Of a DNA stretch of 64,000 nucleotides, positions 23,111-34,027 are shown piece by piece. Source of the stretch: Sporodiniella umbellata (taxonomy: Eukaryota; Mucoromycota; Mucoromycetes; Mucorales; Rhizopodaceae); NCBI GenBank assembly GCA_025677835.1, contig JAIXMR010000006.1, positions 403,584 to 467,583 on the forward strand, read 5' to 3'. Position numbers and translations under genes: made by a program. The notes below the pieces were generated by a model, which was not told the origin of the DNA, made no database searches, and worked only from the letters and a program-made list of their open reading frames with translations. Position 1 is the stretch's first letter. Every line of letters begins with the position of its first letter.

Positions 23111-25831
23111 CCTAGTAGCAAATCGTTCGTATAAGAACGGCACACTAAGTAGCTCTAGCCGTAAAAGAAAACGCGATGGGCAAGGAAAGTCCGGGAGAAG
23201 ATAGATGTGATCAAAATCTAATATGGCTATCCAACTCATTTCTGGCGAGAGAAACAACTGGAGTTCGAAACGTATAAGGTTGCCTTTTACTACGACGGAC
23301 CTACTGAAAAAAAAACGTGGTTATGAATCTACGGGCAGGCAGAAACTTAAACCGTCGTAATAGCCAGTGAACAAAACATTGAATGTCTTTTGGAGAACAC
23401 GTTTATCAGATAATAAAGATATTGGAACTAAAGTACAGCGATGAGCTACCTTTTTTTCAACTTGCCCCTTCGAAAACATTCATAAACTCTAAGCAGTTTT
23501 TTTTTATTCGTCATACTAATCGATTTACTCACACAAGTTAGATAGCGCATCTTTCAATGCTTTGAGTAGTTTGATTGTAGATTGGTAACGGTCCCTTTTT
23601 ACTATATGCTTTTCAGGGTGGGAGATGACCCTACACGCTCCAAACTCCAACTATCCTAAAAAAAAAAAAAAAAAGGTAGCTTTAATTTACAACACCAACA
23701 AGTTATAGGTATCGTTTCACCTTGTTTAAATATATCAAAAGTACCCGAGTTTTTTCTAAGAAAGAAATGCCTTCTCTTCTGTTTTCGTTTGTAATTTTTT
23801 CCTATTCGTTACCCATAAACAGGCTTACTGTTTCAGTATCTAATATATCGAGTACAAACAACTTTACAACACTATAAAGACGTTAGCTATCAAAAAGTTG
23901 CCTTTAACTCTATATAATCTCCTAGCCCTCTTGTTGTAAATTAGTACTGAAGTGATAAAGAGAATAGTCAAATGCTCTTTTTAAATCCAGCCTTTACTTC
24001 ATGTTTTCTCTCATTCTCAAAGCGCTTGTCAGAAATATTCAATCGTTAAGGCTTCAAGCTTTCAAGAAGAACCAAAAGAGAAAACAACTTTATCTATGCT
24101 TCTTAGCTCTAAATGCAAAAAAAAAAAAAAAAAAAAAAGAATTATTTCGCTGACACTCTAAATCCCTCGATCGCTTTCGTGTCCGTCACTTGTATTTGTA
24201 CAAACATTTCTCTGATAGTGACTACAAGTTGTCCCAGTCTATGTTTTATTTTTAACATATCATACCATTTCCCAGTGGATCAATGATGCATTATAATATA
24301 TTTTAATGACTTCAACAAAAGAAACTTGAAAAAAATTGAGATTTAGACTTGATGATTTGGAATTACAGCCATGAATAAAGGCAGGATCCAAGCCGACTAT
24401 TTGTTAATTATAATAGTAAAAAATGTTCTAGAAAGAAAAAAAAAGAGAGAAGACAAGGAGTTTCTTTTTTCATTGTAGCAGCAATAGCATCTATGATGTT
24501 TAGGTAACGCATAAAAAGGACTAGGTATAGAATGATAATACAAGTACTTTCTATGACATAAACATGAGGAGTAGTAATGAAAAATGATAATCCAAAAGAA
24601 AAACTATAGGCAGGTACAATAAGCATTTAAATCGTTATTGGAAGTAGGAAGGGATTCTGGTTATCCCTTCTATTCCTTCATATTGTAGTCAATAGCACGC
24701 TGCTAATTTTTCTATCTTTTTTGAAACTGACACTATCCATCAATCAAAAAGATCTTCACCCCTCTTTATAGACATTTATTTATGTACTTACCATCAACTC
24801 CTCTATTGACCCCCTACCTTATGCACAAAAAAAAAAGAGGGCATATTACATCTTTAAGGATCAAAATACTCTCTATTTTTACGCCTTCTCTTTTTTAAAA
24901 TTTTTATTCGGGTCAAGAGTCAAACTGTCGCCCAGATCTTTTTGTCTGTCCTACCATCCAACTTACTTTTAAAGTTCTTTTTGTTGAATGAAATTCAGGT
25001 GAAACTTGTTTCTTTGTTTATTTATTGATTAATGAAAACAGGTTCTCTTCCCATAACACGTCAGGACATATAGTTGGTTTAGCTTTTTTAGAACAGTCAA
25101 AATATCAGATTTTCTTTATGTTTCAAGGATAACCCATTCCGATAACACTCAATTTTTATAAAGTGCTCAACAAACAAAAATAACTTAAAGTTCAAATATA
25201 AACCTTTTTTTTGGGGGGGCCTTTCATACCCCTGTCTGTGCTTAACTTCGTTTTTCTGGCAAAGACACGTTACACTTTGTCTGTCCTAAAGAATAAAAGG
25301 AGCCTTTTCTTTGCCTCATTTCACTTTTGCTGGAATCGAAAAGGGAAGAAAATTTCTTTGTAATATGCGTATTGCTGCATATATTTAAAATAAAAATATG
25401 TGATAAGAAAGGATTTTGACGTAGACGACACTACCATGGCTTATTTTTTTTTTTTAAGAAGGTTGAACGCTAAGAACATTTGCCTAAATAATTTTCTTTC
25501 CGAGACCTTTTTTGGCTAATTAAAACGCTTTTGTCTCCATGAATTTTAGAGTATTTCTTTTTTCACCCCTCTTCTTTATTAAAAAACATGAATAGTTATT
25601 TATATAGCTATTTCAATAAACCGTTTTTTTCCAAGGTCATTTCCTTCAACGCAATCAGACACAAAAAACCTTCTGCGTTCAGCAATTCCCCTTTTTTTCT
25701 CTTGGCCACGGTAATTCAATCTCAGAAATATTTATAGATGCCGAAACAATCCGGTTATACCGGACAATAAACTCTTAAATGCAAAACAAAAAAAAAAGAA
25801 ATATAGGCAAACCTAGATCAAGGCTCAAAGG

Positions 25832-25837
25832 AACCCT
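25832..25837 (+). promoter_or_regulatory. AACCCT motif upstream of eL33
   Basis: AACCCT in gene orientation, 22 bases before the eL33 ATG. It is part of the three-gene pattern described in the findings. Confidence 0.35.
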
Positions 25838-25858
25838 CCTCTCTCTTTTCATATCAAT

Positions 25859-26622
25859 ATGTCTGACCGGTAATCCATCCTATACAGTATATCAAAAATC
25901 CCCCCTTCTATCTATCTGTCTATCTGCTTTTTGGTCTATCAGCACTGCAAACAAGCTAGTCAATGCATTCATTCTGACAATATCCAGAGTTAGAGACCTC
26001 ATTGTAGATTTTCAAAAAAAAAAAAAACATTCACCTTCAATTTGCTTGCGTTCAAATCACGCACCTGTTCTTACATTCGCAAAGACATTCAAAAAGACAA
26101 AACAAAAGAATAGATTTTGCACAAAAGAGTAGATCAAGTCTCAGCACCCAGTGAGATTGATAAATATAGGACGTTGACAGATAGATGGGAGCGATTGGGG
26201 CTTCATTTACTTTCTATATAGAAAACTAAAACTTTTTTACCTCCAATAGTCTTTACTCCAAGGGCCGCGTTTTGGGATACGAACGTGCCAAGCGCACTCA
26301 AAACCCCAACGTTTCTTTGATTCAAGTAGAAGGTGTCCAAACCACCAAGGATGCCCAATTCTACCTCGGTAAGCGTGTTGCCTATGTCTACCGTGCCCAA
26401 CGTGAAATCAACGGTTCCAAGGTCCGTGTCATCTGGGGTCGCATCGCTCGTACTCACGGTACCAATGGTGTTGTTAAGGCTCGTTTCCGTAACAACTTGC
26501 CTCCTAAGGTCTTTGGCGCTTCCGTCCGTGTTGTAAGTTGAAAAAAATAACATACTAAAAAAGCAGTCATTGTTAACTTTGCTTTTTATTTTATCTAGAT
26601 GCTCTATCCTTCCAACATCTAA
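25859..26622 (+). CDS. RPL33: 60S ribosomal protein eL33 (L35a)
   Basis: Three exons, 25859-25869 (11 bases), 26250-26532 and 26599-26622 (24 bases), give 105 residues. The first exon codes for MSD plus two bases of the next arginine. It joins over a 380-base intron to give [20 protein letters not shown]. The body carries [21 protein letters not shown] and the terminal motif FGASVRVMLYPSNI, all typical of eL33. Large-subunit protein. The exon 1 choice rests on phase, a GTAATC donor and the match to the family N-terminus. The long first intron is usual for highly expressed ribosomal protein genes. Confidence 0.93.
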
Positions 26623-28115
26623 ATGACAGACGTCCTAGTTTATAATAAATGTATGTTGTGTGTGAATACTCTTTTTCTCTTAATATTGTAAATTGGCCAG
26701 CAACCTTAGCACCTCTAGTATTTCGCCACTTTTTAAATTATATTCAGCTACTAGGTTAAATATTTCAAGAAAAGAGTATGTTATCAAAACATATAAAACT
26801 AAGTTATTCAAGATGTCTCAAAGAACAATTTTCTTAAATCACCCCAATTCATTCCTGACACTATGTGTGTTTTTATAAAAGCTCTACCAACCTTTTCCCA
26901 CTATTCTTCCTGTAAGTCAATTCGAGAAGTTTTAGAGAGTATTTGACCAGGTGTGGTGGTAAGTGGATTTAAACAACAAACTGGGGGAAAAGGGTAAATT
27001 AAGCAACCCCCCTATGTTCAAAGGAGACAAAAAAAGTTCAACTCCAAGCATTTATACTTCGTCGTTTAGTAGAGTGTAAGCAAAAGTAAGCTATTATTGC
27101 TAAAAGAGGTACTTCCAATGTTGCACCAGAAACCTTTGAGAAAATTGGTTGTTGAATGCAAATGAGAATTTTGTACTTTTTGAAGAGTTTTAGTTAGGTG
27201 ATAGCTGTGCTTATCAACAAGCCCAGTAATCAATTTTGAAACATTCAATGTTTATTGTTAGTATGTAGTTCTGGTTGAGGTGAAATATTGCTATAAATTC
27301 ATGACCAAATGAGGCAAAGCGATCAACTAAAGCATCTTCCGCTGTCCACTGAAATGATACAGCATATCCATAGTCATTCAAGCGAGGGCTTTACTGTATT
27401 CGTATTTATCGACTGATATTTCGCAATTGTAAGTGGCACCTCTCTTATGCATATATCGTCCCCCGCATTCAGACAGTACGCTTTGATAAAATTTGTGGCA
27501 TATACTACCAAGAAAAACAAGCATCAAAAGAGTACACCAGTTGATTTGAGTCCGCAAAGCTATAGTTTAAAAAAGTTGAAGCCTTTGAGCAGACTTCTCA
27601 TTTTTGGGCTCAAAGTTGACGTTTAGATGCTACACGCAACGTAGACAACATTGACCAAGGAGATTGGTGTATATAGTTATAGTGATACTGGGACTGACTT
27701 GGCTTGTAATGTATCGGCTCACAGCCGACGGCAAAGTTTTTTTTTTCTGTTCAATTTTTTCAAAAAAATATCGTTGAGATTCCAGCTCCTTTCGAAAATA
27801 GCAGTTACTGTTAACAGCCCTGAAGGAGATGTCATACCTTGAGTATATACTAAGATTCAAACGCAACAGTGTTACTTTCATGTACAAAAATATGGATTAG
27901 AAAAAAAAAGGGGAATAATATGTCAAACTTGGCAGTATTTCGAAGAAAAGGTCACTGAAGAGGCATACAAATCTCTTGATTCAAAATCTTCTATGTGGGA
28001 CTAAAATGATCCTCAATTCGACTTACAACTATCGTTCCTATTTTTTTTAGATGTTGATTGGGGAATAAATCAGCTTACCGCTCATCTATGAGCGCTTTTC
28101 TTCTTTAATTATTTA
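26623..28115. other. spacer with protein-like relics on the minus strand
   Basis: Between about 27066 and 27890 the minus strand holds several open frames in different phases with protein-like composition, broken by stops. They include RFASFGHEFIAIFHLNQ at about 27270-27340. They read like one decayed gene. The rest is AT-rich spacer. Confidence 0.4.
27066..27890 (-). pseudogene. probable decayed gene of unknown family
   Basis: Reading from 27890 downward: a frame with YDISFRAVNSNCYFRKELES, then LPSAVSRYITSQVSPSITIT; next DDICIREVPLTIAKYQS; then YGYAVSFQWTAEDALVDRF in a shifted phase; and last DKHSYHLTKTLQKVQNSHLH in a third phase. Stops and frame changes separate the pieces and splice sites do not repair them. 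A transposon-derived or host gene relic are both possible. I recognise no family. Confidence 0.3.
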
Positions 28116-29085
28116 TTATTCGTTTTTGACAGCTGAATAGAGCAAGAAGAACTCATGAGGTAATTCAAAATCCTTGTAAGTAAAATCGGGTAGCTTGACA
28201 CCAAAAGCAGACACATGTCGACTTGAACGACGAGAGGAGAGGGTGCTTTTGGTATGTTTGTTAAATGTGCTAAGCTGTCTTGCTTTTTGACGGATGGCTT
28301 CTACTTGAACAGCTTGATGAAAGTCAGGATTGATTTCTGTTGGCTCTTCTTCTACGTTCACACTTGTCTTAGATAGACCAAGTGCTTCATACCGATTCAA
28401 GAGTTCGGTGGCGTCTTTCAGTAGTCGTTCATGAAGAATATCCAAGTATCGTTCATCTTCTTCATCTTCAATCTGAGTACGATGACGAATGGAAGACACG
28501 ATTGATTGAAGCGAACTTTTATCCATGGTCTTAATGCGTTCCACAAGTTGGTTTTGTTGGTAATAGCCATGTTTTAACCGTTCTTTCTCTCGATTCTTTT
28601 GTTTCTTCTCTTCCAATTCATGGCGACGATGGCGCTTATAATAAAAGTCATCCGGAATTGCGCCTTCTCCATCTTCATCGTAGAATGTCTCTGAGGACAT
28701 CAATCCTCGCTTCACAGGCGAAATTACCTTGAATACAGCTTGGTGTTCAATCACTCCTGGAGGACTATCCGCTTCTCCCCCTCCTCCTGTTTGCTCGTAT
28801 TCTTTCAATAGTGAAGCGTCTGAAGTAACAGTAACCAGAGTAGTACCATCTATACTAGGCTCATGACTATTGGCATCTATTTACATAAAAAAACAAAACG
28901 GCAGCGAGGTAGTTGTTGTTGTTGATTGTGTTGATTCAAATGTGTTGAGATTTTTGGTTTTTTTTTATAAAATGTTTTCTTTATATATACATATTTGGTG
29001 TGAGCAAAATCTCACCTGTTTCTAATAATCGTTTCACGGCTTCTGTTAAAAAGTTGTGTCGGGTAGGCAAAGCTCTTTTTTCCAT
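28116..29085 (-). CDS. SAS4/MSL1-like nuclear coiled-coil protein
   Basis: Two exons, 29085-29016 and 28876-28116, joined over a 139-base intron, give 276 residues. After an N-terminal helix (RHNFLTEAVKRLLET) the protein has a charged core reading PDDFYYKRHRRHELEEKKQK and REKERLKHGYYQQNQLVERI, which matches my memory of the SAS4-type domain of histone acetyltransferase scaffolds. An acidic helix and a conserved-looking C-terminus follow (FGVKLPDFTYKDFELPHEFF). If right, it would anchor a MYST acetyltransferase complex. The assignment is by pattern only; another nuclear coiled-coil family is possible. Confidence 0.65.
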
Positions 29086-29374
29086 AAAATTTTTTTTTTT
29101 TAAAAAAAAATTGGTTTATAGTTTTTTCTTTTACTTAACAATCAACAAACAAAGCAAATTATATTTTAAAAGGAGTAGTAAAAAAAATTTACTTTGCATA
29201 GCGTTTTTTATGACGCTACTTGTTCAATAAAAGTAACGCTTTATGGTTATGTATTTGTGAGATTGACAATAGCTTTTTTTTTTAAAAAAAAATTATAAAA
29301 AATATTCAAGTCTTTCATTTTCCTGGATACAAATAAAAAAGCATTTCAGTTATAGCCTCATTTATATATGGTTA

Positions 29375-29984
29375 TCAACGTACTCTTGTATATACATCGT
29401 TAGATTCCAATATTCGTTCATTTTCTGGCGCAGCATCAAACACATTAAAATATCTTTGTCCGTTGACATCGATTTCTAAAATAGACGCGAGATTGCCGCA
29501 CCGATAGCAATAATTCGGAGCAGACCAAACAGTAGACAATTTGTCGTTAAACAAAACTTGATAACCTGCGTTGCAAAGTTGATGGGCCCTTAGGATATGA
29601 TCCATATCATTCAATCTTAAAAATCTATCTACCACCAACGAACCAAACATATAGCCCGCACCTCGCGCTGAAATTGCAAACTCACTTTTATCAGGATCAG
29701 GGTCAGACCATACAAGGTCTGCCATCGCACCTTCGTGAGGTATTTCTAATTCTATATGAATACAGGCCTTACCTTAAAAAAAAAAATTCTTCTACCTTTA
29801 AATCGGTCAATAATCCTTATCTGATCCAAAACATGAATTGTAGGTGACAGGCCTCCATGAACACAAAATATACTATTGTCAATGACCACTGAGAGAGTAA
29901 GGAAATCAAACATATCTGTAAAATATTTCCACACTTGTGCTGTATTATATTTTCGCATACACTCTGCATAGAATCCATATGTCT

Positions 29985-30022
<38 letters not shown>

Positions 30023-30612
30023 TTTTCTGTTTAGCAAAAAGCCCTCTATCCAACTTTGGTACGCCAGATTGACTTTCTCCCACTTACTTGAGTAACAGCC
30101 CTCGATTCATGATTCCCTCTAACAAGCTGAACTCGATCGGGATATCTTAATTTCAAACATATCAGTAATGATATAGTCTCAACACTATATAACCCACGAT
30201 CTACATAATCGCCTATATGTTTATTTCAAACGCTCTCGGTTAGATTCAGAAGGAGTACGTCTTATCTAGTTGCTGCCTTTACCCAAGAACAAATAATTGG
30301 TATCTGGACAATACCCTCCAATCCGAAAAATTTCAATCAAATCATAATACTGTCTAATAAACTAGATGTTAACACCAGATGCATTGCTTTATACTTTTTT
30401 TTTTTTTTTTCAAAAAAGAAAAAGTACAAAACAAAAAGTCAGTACCCATGAATGTCACCAACAACAGTTACTGGTGCTTTGATGTGAACAACATTGCTTT
30501 CCTTAATCAACAACTCTTTGGTTTTTTCGCATATTTCTTTAATAACGCATTCCGCCAATAGTTGTTTTTTGTATAACTTCTCCAGACATGCATCAAGATC
30601 TAAGGTGGTCAT
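29375..30612 (-). CDS. PPG1: serine/threonine protein phosphatase PPG1 (PP2A-like catalytic subunit)
   Basis: Five exons, 30612-30446, 30353-30283, 30212-30088, 29982-29796 and 29751-29375, give 308 residues, normal for a PP2A-like catalytic subunit. The metal-binding motifs GDIHG, GDYVDRG, GNHES and the FCVHGGLSP loop are all present. PPG1 rather than PP4 or PP6 is indicated by [20 protein letters not shown], by the [14 protein letters not shown] context and by the end ...[15 protein letters not shown]. In yeast Ppg1 works in glycogen control and in the STRIPAK-like Far complex. The protein lacks the C-terminal YFL methylation tail of PP2A and of yeast Ppg1, ending VYTRVR. The gene is divergent from PEX14, 169 bases apart. 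Confidence 0.95.
29989..30017. repeat. (TA)n microsatellite in PPG1 intron 3
   Basis: About 14 TA units within the intron upstream of the exon starting THGFY-like TYGFYAECM. Confidence 0.9.
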
Positions 30613-30781
30613 TTGAACTGTTTTTTTTCAATTGATATTCGCATTCAATTCTTTTTTTCTTTTTTTTAGTTGTACTTTTTCCTTTTCTTTTCTTTTTTAG
30701 TATACAATAAAAAAAAAAGGTATTTTCTATTTATTTATTTTTACTTTACCTATTGTCGAAAACAAAAAAAAATAAAAAAGC

Positions 30782-31716
30782 ATGAGAGAAGATTTACTGG
30801 CATCGGCTATTGCTTTTTTGAAATCGCCTAACGTAAAAACAGCGAGCAAAGAAAAGAAAACCCAATTCCTTGAAAAAAAGGGATTGACACAGGAAGAAAT
30901 AAACGAAGCCTTTAAACAAACGGAGAGTGAGCTAACTGAAGTTATAAAGGTAGCAAACCTATCTTTATTTTTGTTAATTCATAACTATACACTAGCCTAT
31001 TGTACCTCCCAGACAAACCATACAAGTTGTGTATTACCCTTTAGAGGCACTACCTGTGCGTATGACCACTCAACAGATTGTAAAAGTTGCTTGTATCGTG
31101 GGCTTAGGGGCCACAGGTATTATTACAATTCTATTGGCTATTATTCAAGTAAGCTTTGTTCTTTTTTCTTGTTGTACTTAAGGTCTGATAGAGATGTATG
31201 TCCAGAGTACTTGGCTCTATAACTCGATACCAGAGCGATCGATACAAAACTCGAGCAGATTTTTTGAAAAGGCTACAGACAATTTTAGAAAAACAAGATC
31301 CAGACTATACTACACTTATCAAAGAACAAGACAGTCTGGATACTCGCTTAAACAGATTAGCCACTTTGATTCGGTCTAAATCATGCCTAAAACAAAGTAC
31401 ATTAAAATCGTCCGTAGATAGTCTTCGCACGGTCTTTACCAGTTTACCGCAAAGTGGGTTTTATTCTTATGGAAGCGGGGATGGGTTTGTCTCCTCTTCA
31501 AATCGGTTGCCTGATGACAATCCCAGCATACAAGCGTTAAAAAGCGAAATTCGAAGCTTTAAAGGTGCTCTTCTAAGTCGAAGAAACTTTCCTAGTATTA
31601 CTCAACGCTCATCTGAATCGCTGGAAACACCTCAGCTTTCTACAAACAGCTATCACCCAAGAAGAAAAAGACTACTCAGATCAGAATTGCCATCCGGCTT
31701 TACAAGAGAACAATAA
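30782..31716 (+). CDS. PEX14: peroxisomal docking protein PEX14
   Basis: Three exons, 30782-30949, 30996-31148 and 31192-31716, give 281 residues. The N-terminal domain (MREDLLASAIAFLKSPNV, then FLEKKGLTQEEINEAF) is the conserved PEX14 fold that binds WxxxF motifs of PEX5. A hydrophobic helix at about 84-107 (VACIVGLGATGIITILLAII) is the membrane anchor, followed by a predicted coiled coil (LQTILEKQDPDYTTLIKEQD). It docks cargo receptors at the peroxisomal membrane. The third exon needs the 43-base intron ending GATAG; another frame across the same bases is a shadow. Confidence 0.93.
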
Positions 31717-31870
31717 ATCACAGCCCTTTAACTTTAACGTTTGATGTATAGTGGAAGTTTTGAATATTAAATTAAATACAATTGATGGCTGACCAAATCA
31801 ATTGTTTTTTGTACTGAAAAATTAAGCAACAGCTCGCGTGTGTGTGTGTGTACAATTTCTTTTATTAAAC

Positions 31871-32932
31871 TTATTGCATACTCTTTGCATTTTCATCTTG
31901 GTATTCCCAATGAAGCTCTCCAACATCATGGTTACCGTGGTAGTCCCAACCTTTTTCTGTAACGTGATATACTAAAGCCAATAATGTTACATACAAGTTC
32001 AAAAACGAAAAATAAAACTTACAGTTTACTGAACCACCAGACATAGCATCGCGATGTGTAGCATGATAAATAGATCTTCTACCAAGCTCAATAGCATCTT
32101 TTACAGATAAATCGTAGTCATATCCAGAGTCAAGCACACCATAAGCAAAAGTAGAGCCTGAGCCAACTGAGAAAATATCCCCCTTCAGTCTCGAGCCATC
32201 AGAGTCTACATAAAATAAGTTGGGTCCTGTCTTATCCCAGCCGGTAACCATAGTTCCCTATAACATTCGTTAATTCCAACTGAAGAGCTATAATGTATAA
32301 GCTTTGTGTGAGCAACCTACCATTGAGAGACCCATACCCTTATATGAGTATACCATATTAGCCAACAGTTTTGATGCAGCAGCAACTGAGATTCGTTCTT
32401 TATTTCTTAGTTCATGTAAACGACATCGTCTTCCCAATTCACGTTCCCAGTATTGACAATCTGCTGCACCACCTGCCATTGTACCCAATAAGTATGGATT
32501 AATTTCAATCACCTTTTTAACAGTTTGAGAAGCTACATCACACATCAGTTTTCAACTTTCCAAAAAGCTCAGACATCTTACAAATATAGTTCCCCATTGT
32601 GGCTCGTGAATCAACAGCAACAACTACACCTCCTTTAAACTGAAAGGCCAATGTAGTTGTACCGTGCTGGATTTTGATTTTATAGTCTGCGGATTTCTCA
32701 TCAGTCACATTTCTTAAAAAGTCGACAGGCTATTAAGTTACGCTTTAGCTCTAGTGATTTTCTCCTTATTTTTTTTTTAAAAAACTTTATTTACATTATG
32801 AACGGCAGGAACGTCAAATGAAGGGAAAGCAAGTTGTTGAGCAGCATCCCATTTTCCACATAGTGAACCAAAACTTTCTTCTTGCGGCAATTGTAAAGGT
32901 GAAGAGCTATATTTGGTGACAAATTGATTCAT
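31871..32932 (-). CDS. PRE2: 20S proteasome subunit beta5
   Basis: Five exons, 32932-32795, 32729-32582, 32532-32321, 32257-32023 and 31971-31871, give 277 residues. A propeptide of 69 residues ends in HG, followed by the catalytic threonine T70 in [12 protein letters not shown]. Other landmarks are [39 protein letters not shown] and [17 protein letters not shown]. This is the chymotrypsin-like active subunit of the core particle; autocleavage at G69-T70 frees the nucleophile. The start is shared with a short divergent promoter facing PRE7. The gene is convergent with PEX14. Confidence 0.97.
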
Positions 32933-33145
32933 CAAAGAATAGAAGTTTTTGAAAAATAACAAAAAAAAAAGTAAAAGCTTCTTAAGACGAGTAGGACACG
33001 CGTTCGTCTCTTCTGTAACTGAACTTTAATTTGATTGTTACGTCATCTATCTTCAATGTGGTATTGAGCTTACGCGTTTTGAGAGTCTGTACTTTTTGCT
33101 TTCGTCCTTTTTTCTTAACAAGACGAGAACAAAAAAAAAAACAGA
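32933..33145. promoter_or_regulatory. bidirectional promoter between PRE2 and PRE7
   Basis: Only 213 bases separate the two start codons. The region holds TTACGTCAT at 33038-33046, near its middle, which resembles an ATF/CREB bZIP site. It also holds three AGACGA copies: 32985-32990 (+), 33004-33009 (-) and 33121-33126 (+). No yeast PACE element (GGTGGCAAA) is seen. The regulatory role is inferred. Confidence 0.55.
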
Positions 33146-34027
33146 ATGATTGCAAATTTAATGGAAACAACATCCGCACCTATGCAACATAGATTTGAGC
33201 CTTACGATGACAATGGAGGGTAACAATTGATAGAAAAAGATGTTAAGAAACTTGTACTCAACGATAAAACTGTAGAACGAGTGTTGCCATTGCAGGAAAG
33301 GATTTCTGTATCGTTGCCGCTGATACAAGACAAAGCACAGGATACAGCATCAACTCTCGATTAGCACCCAAAGCTTACAAATTGTCAGAAACTTCGGTCA
33401 TTGCTATGAACGGCTTTCATGCTGACGGACTGACTTTGAAGAAAGTACTTGATCAAAGATTGAAGGTACACAAATCACACATTATAATAGCTGTACACTT
33501 CTTTTTATGCTTCATGTATTGCTTTTAGTGGTACAAGTTCTCGCATGACAAGGACATGTCATGTACTGCTTTGGCCCAAATGCTGTCCATCACCTTATAC
33601 CAGAAAAGGTTCTTTCCCTATTACAGCTTCTGTGTAGTGGGAGGTGTTGATGATGAAGGTAGAGGCGCCGTATATTGTTATGATGCTATAGGGTCGTATG
33701 AACGGGAAAAATGTCGTGCAAGCGGATCAGCAGCTGCCTTAATTCAACCATTTTTGGATAATCAAGTAATTATATTGACACTAGCGATTGGGTTTTCTGA
33801 CTATGTCTTTATTCACTTTTTACACTTTTCTGATATAGGTTTCTAAAAAAAATATGCAGAATGCATCATTGAATGATTTAGAGCTAACTGAAGCAATCAG
33901 GGTTGTGAAAGATGCATTTACCTCTGCTACAGAAAGAGACATATATACTGGCGACAATCTCCAGATATTTATTATTCGTAAAGATCAACCTGTTGAAGTC
34001 CAGCTCCACCCCTTAAAAAAAGATTAA
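33146..34027 (+). CDS. PRE7: 20S proteasome subunit beta6
   Basis: Four exons, 33146-33219, 33276-33465, 33529-33765 and 33839-34027, give 229 residues. The protein reads RFEPYDDNGGTSVAIAGKDF at the start of the fold, then ADTRQSTGYSINSRLAPKAY and FFPYYSFCVVGGVDDEGRGA, as in beta6 (PSMB1/Pre7). It is a non-catalytic core subunit. The first splice must use the TGTAG acceptor at 33275; a later CAG would destroy the GGTSVAIAG strand. It is transcribed away from PRE2. Confidence 0.96.

Larger units (their letters stand above)
21509..25858. other. long gene-poor region
   Basis: About 4.3 kb between the divergent cyclin and eL33 genes. Most is AT-rich with homopolymer runs and short TAA/AAT microsatellite-like stretches (for example 22118-22145 and 22201-22230). 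The exception is 22770-23110, which is less AT-rich and holds two open frames (see findings). No known protein or RNA was recognised. Confidence 0.5.

Noticed and set aside
23036..23257. minus-strand frame of 73 codons
   Set aside because: It overlaps the plus-strand open patch and has no recognisable features.
26203..26553. 116-codon minus-strand open frame
   Set aside because: It is the shadow of eL33 exon 2 on the other strand.
31194..31379. alternative frame starting MYVQSTWLYN in the PEX14 third exon
   Set aside because: The longer frame matches the PEX14 coiled coil and has correct splice phase; this one is an overlap by chance.
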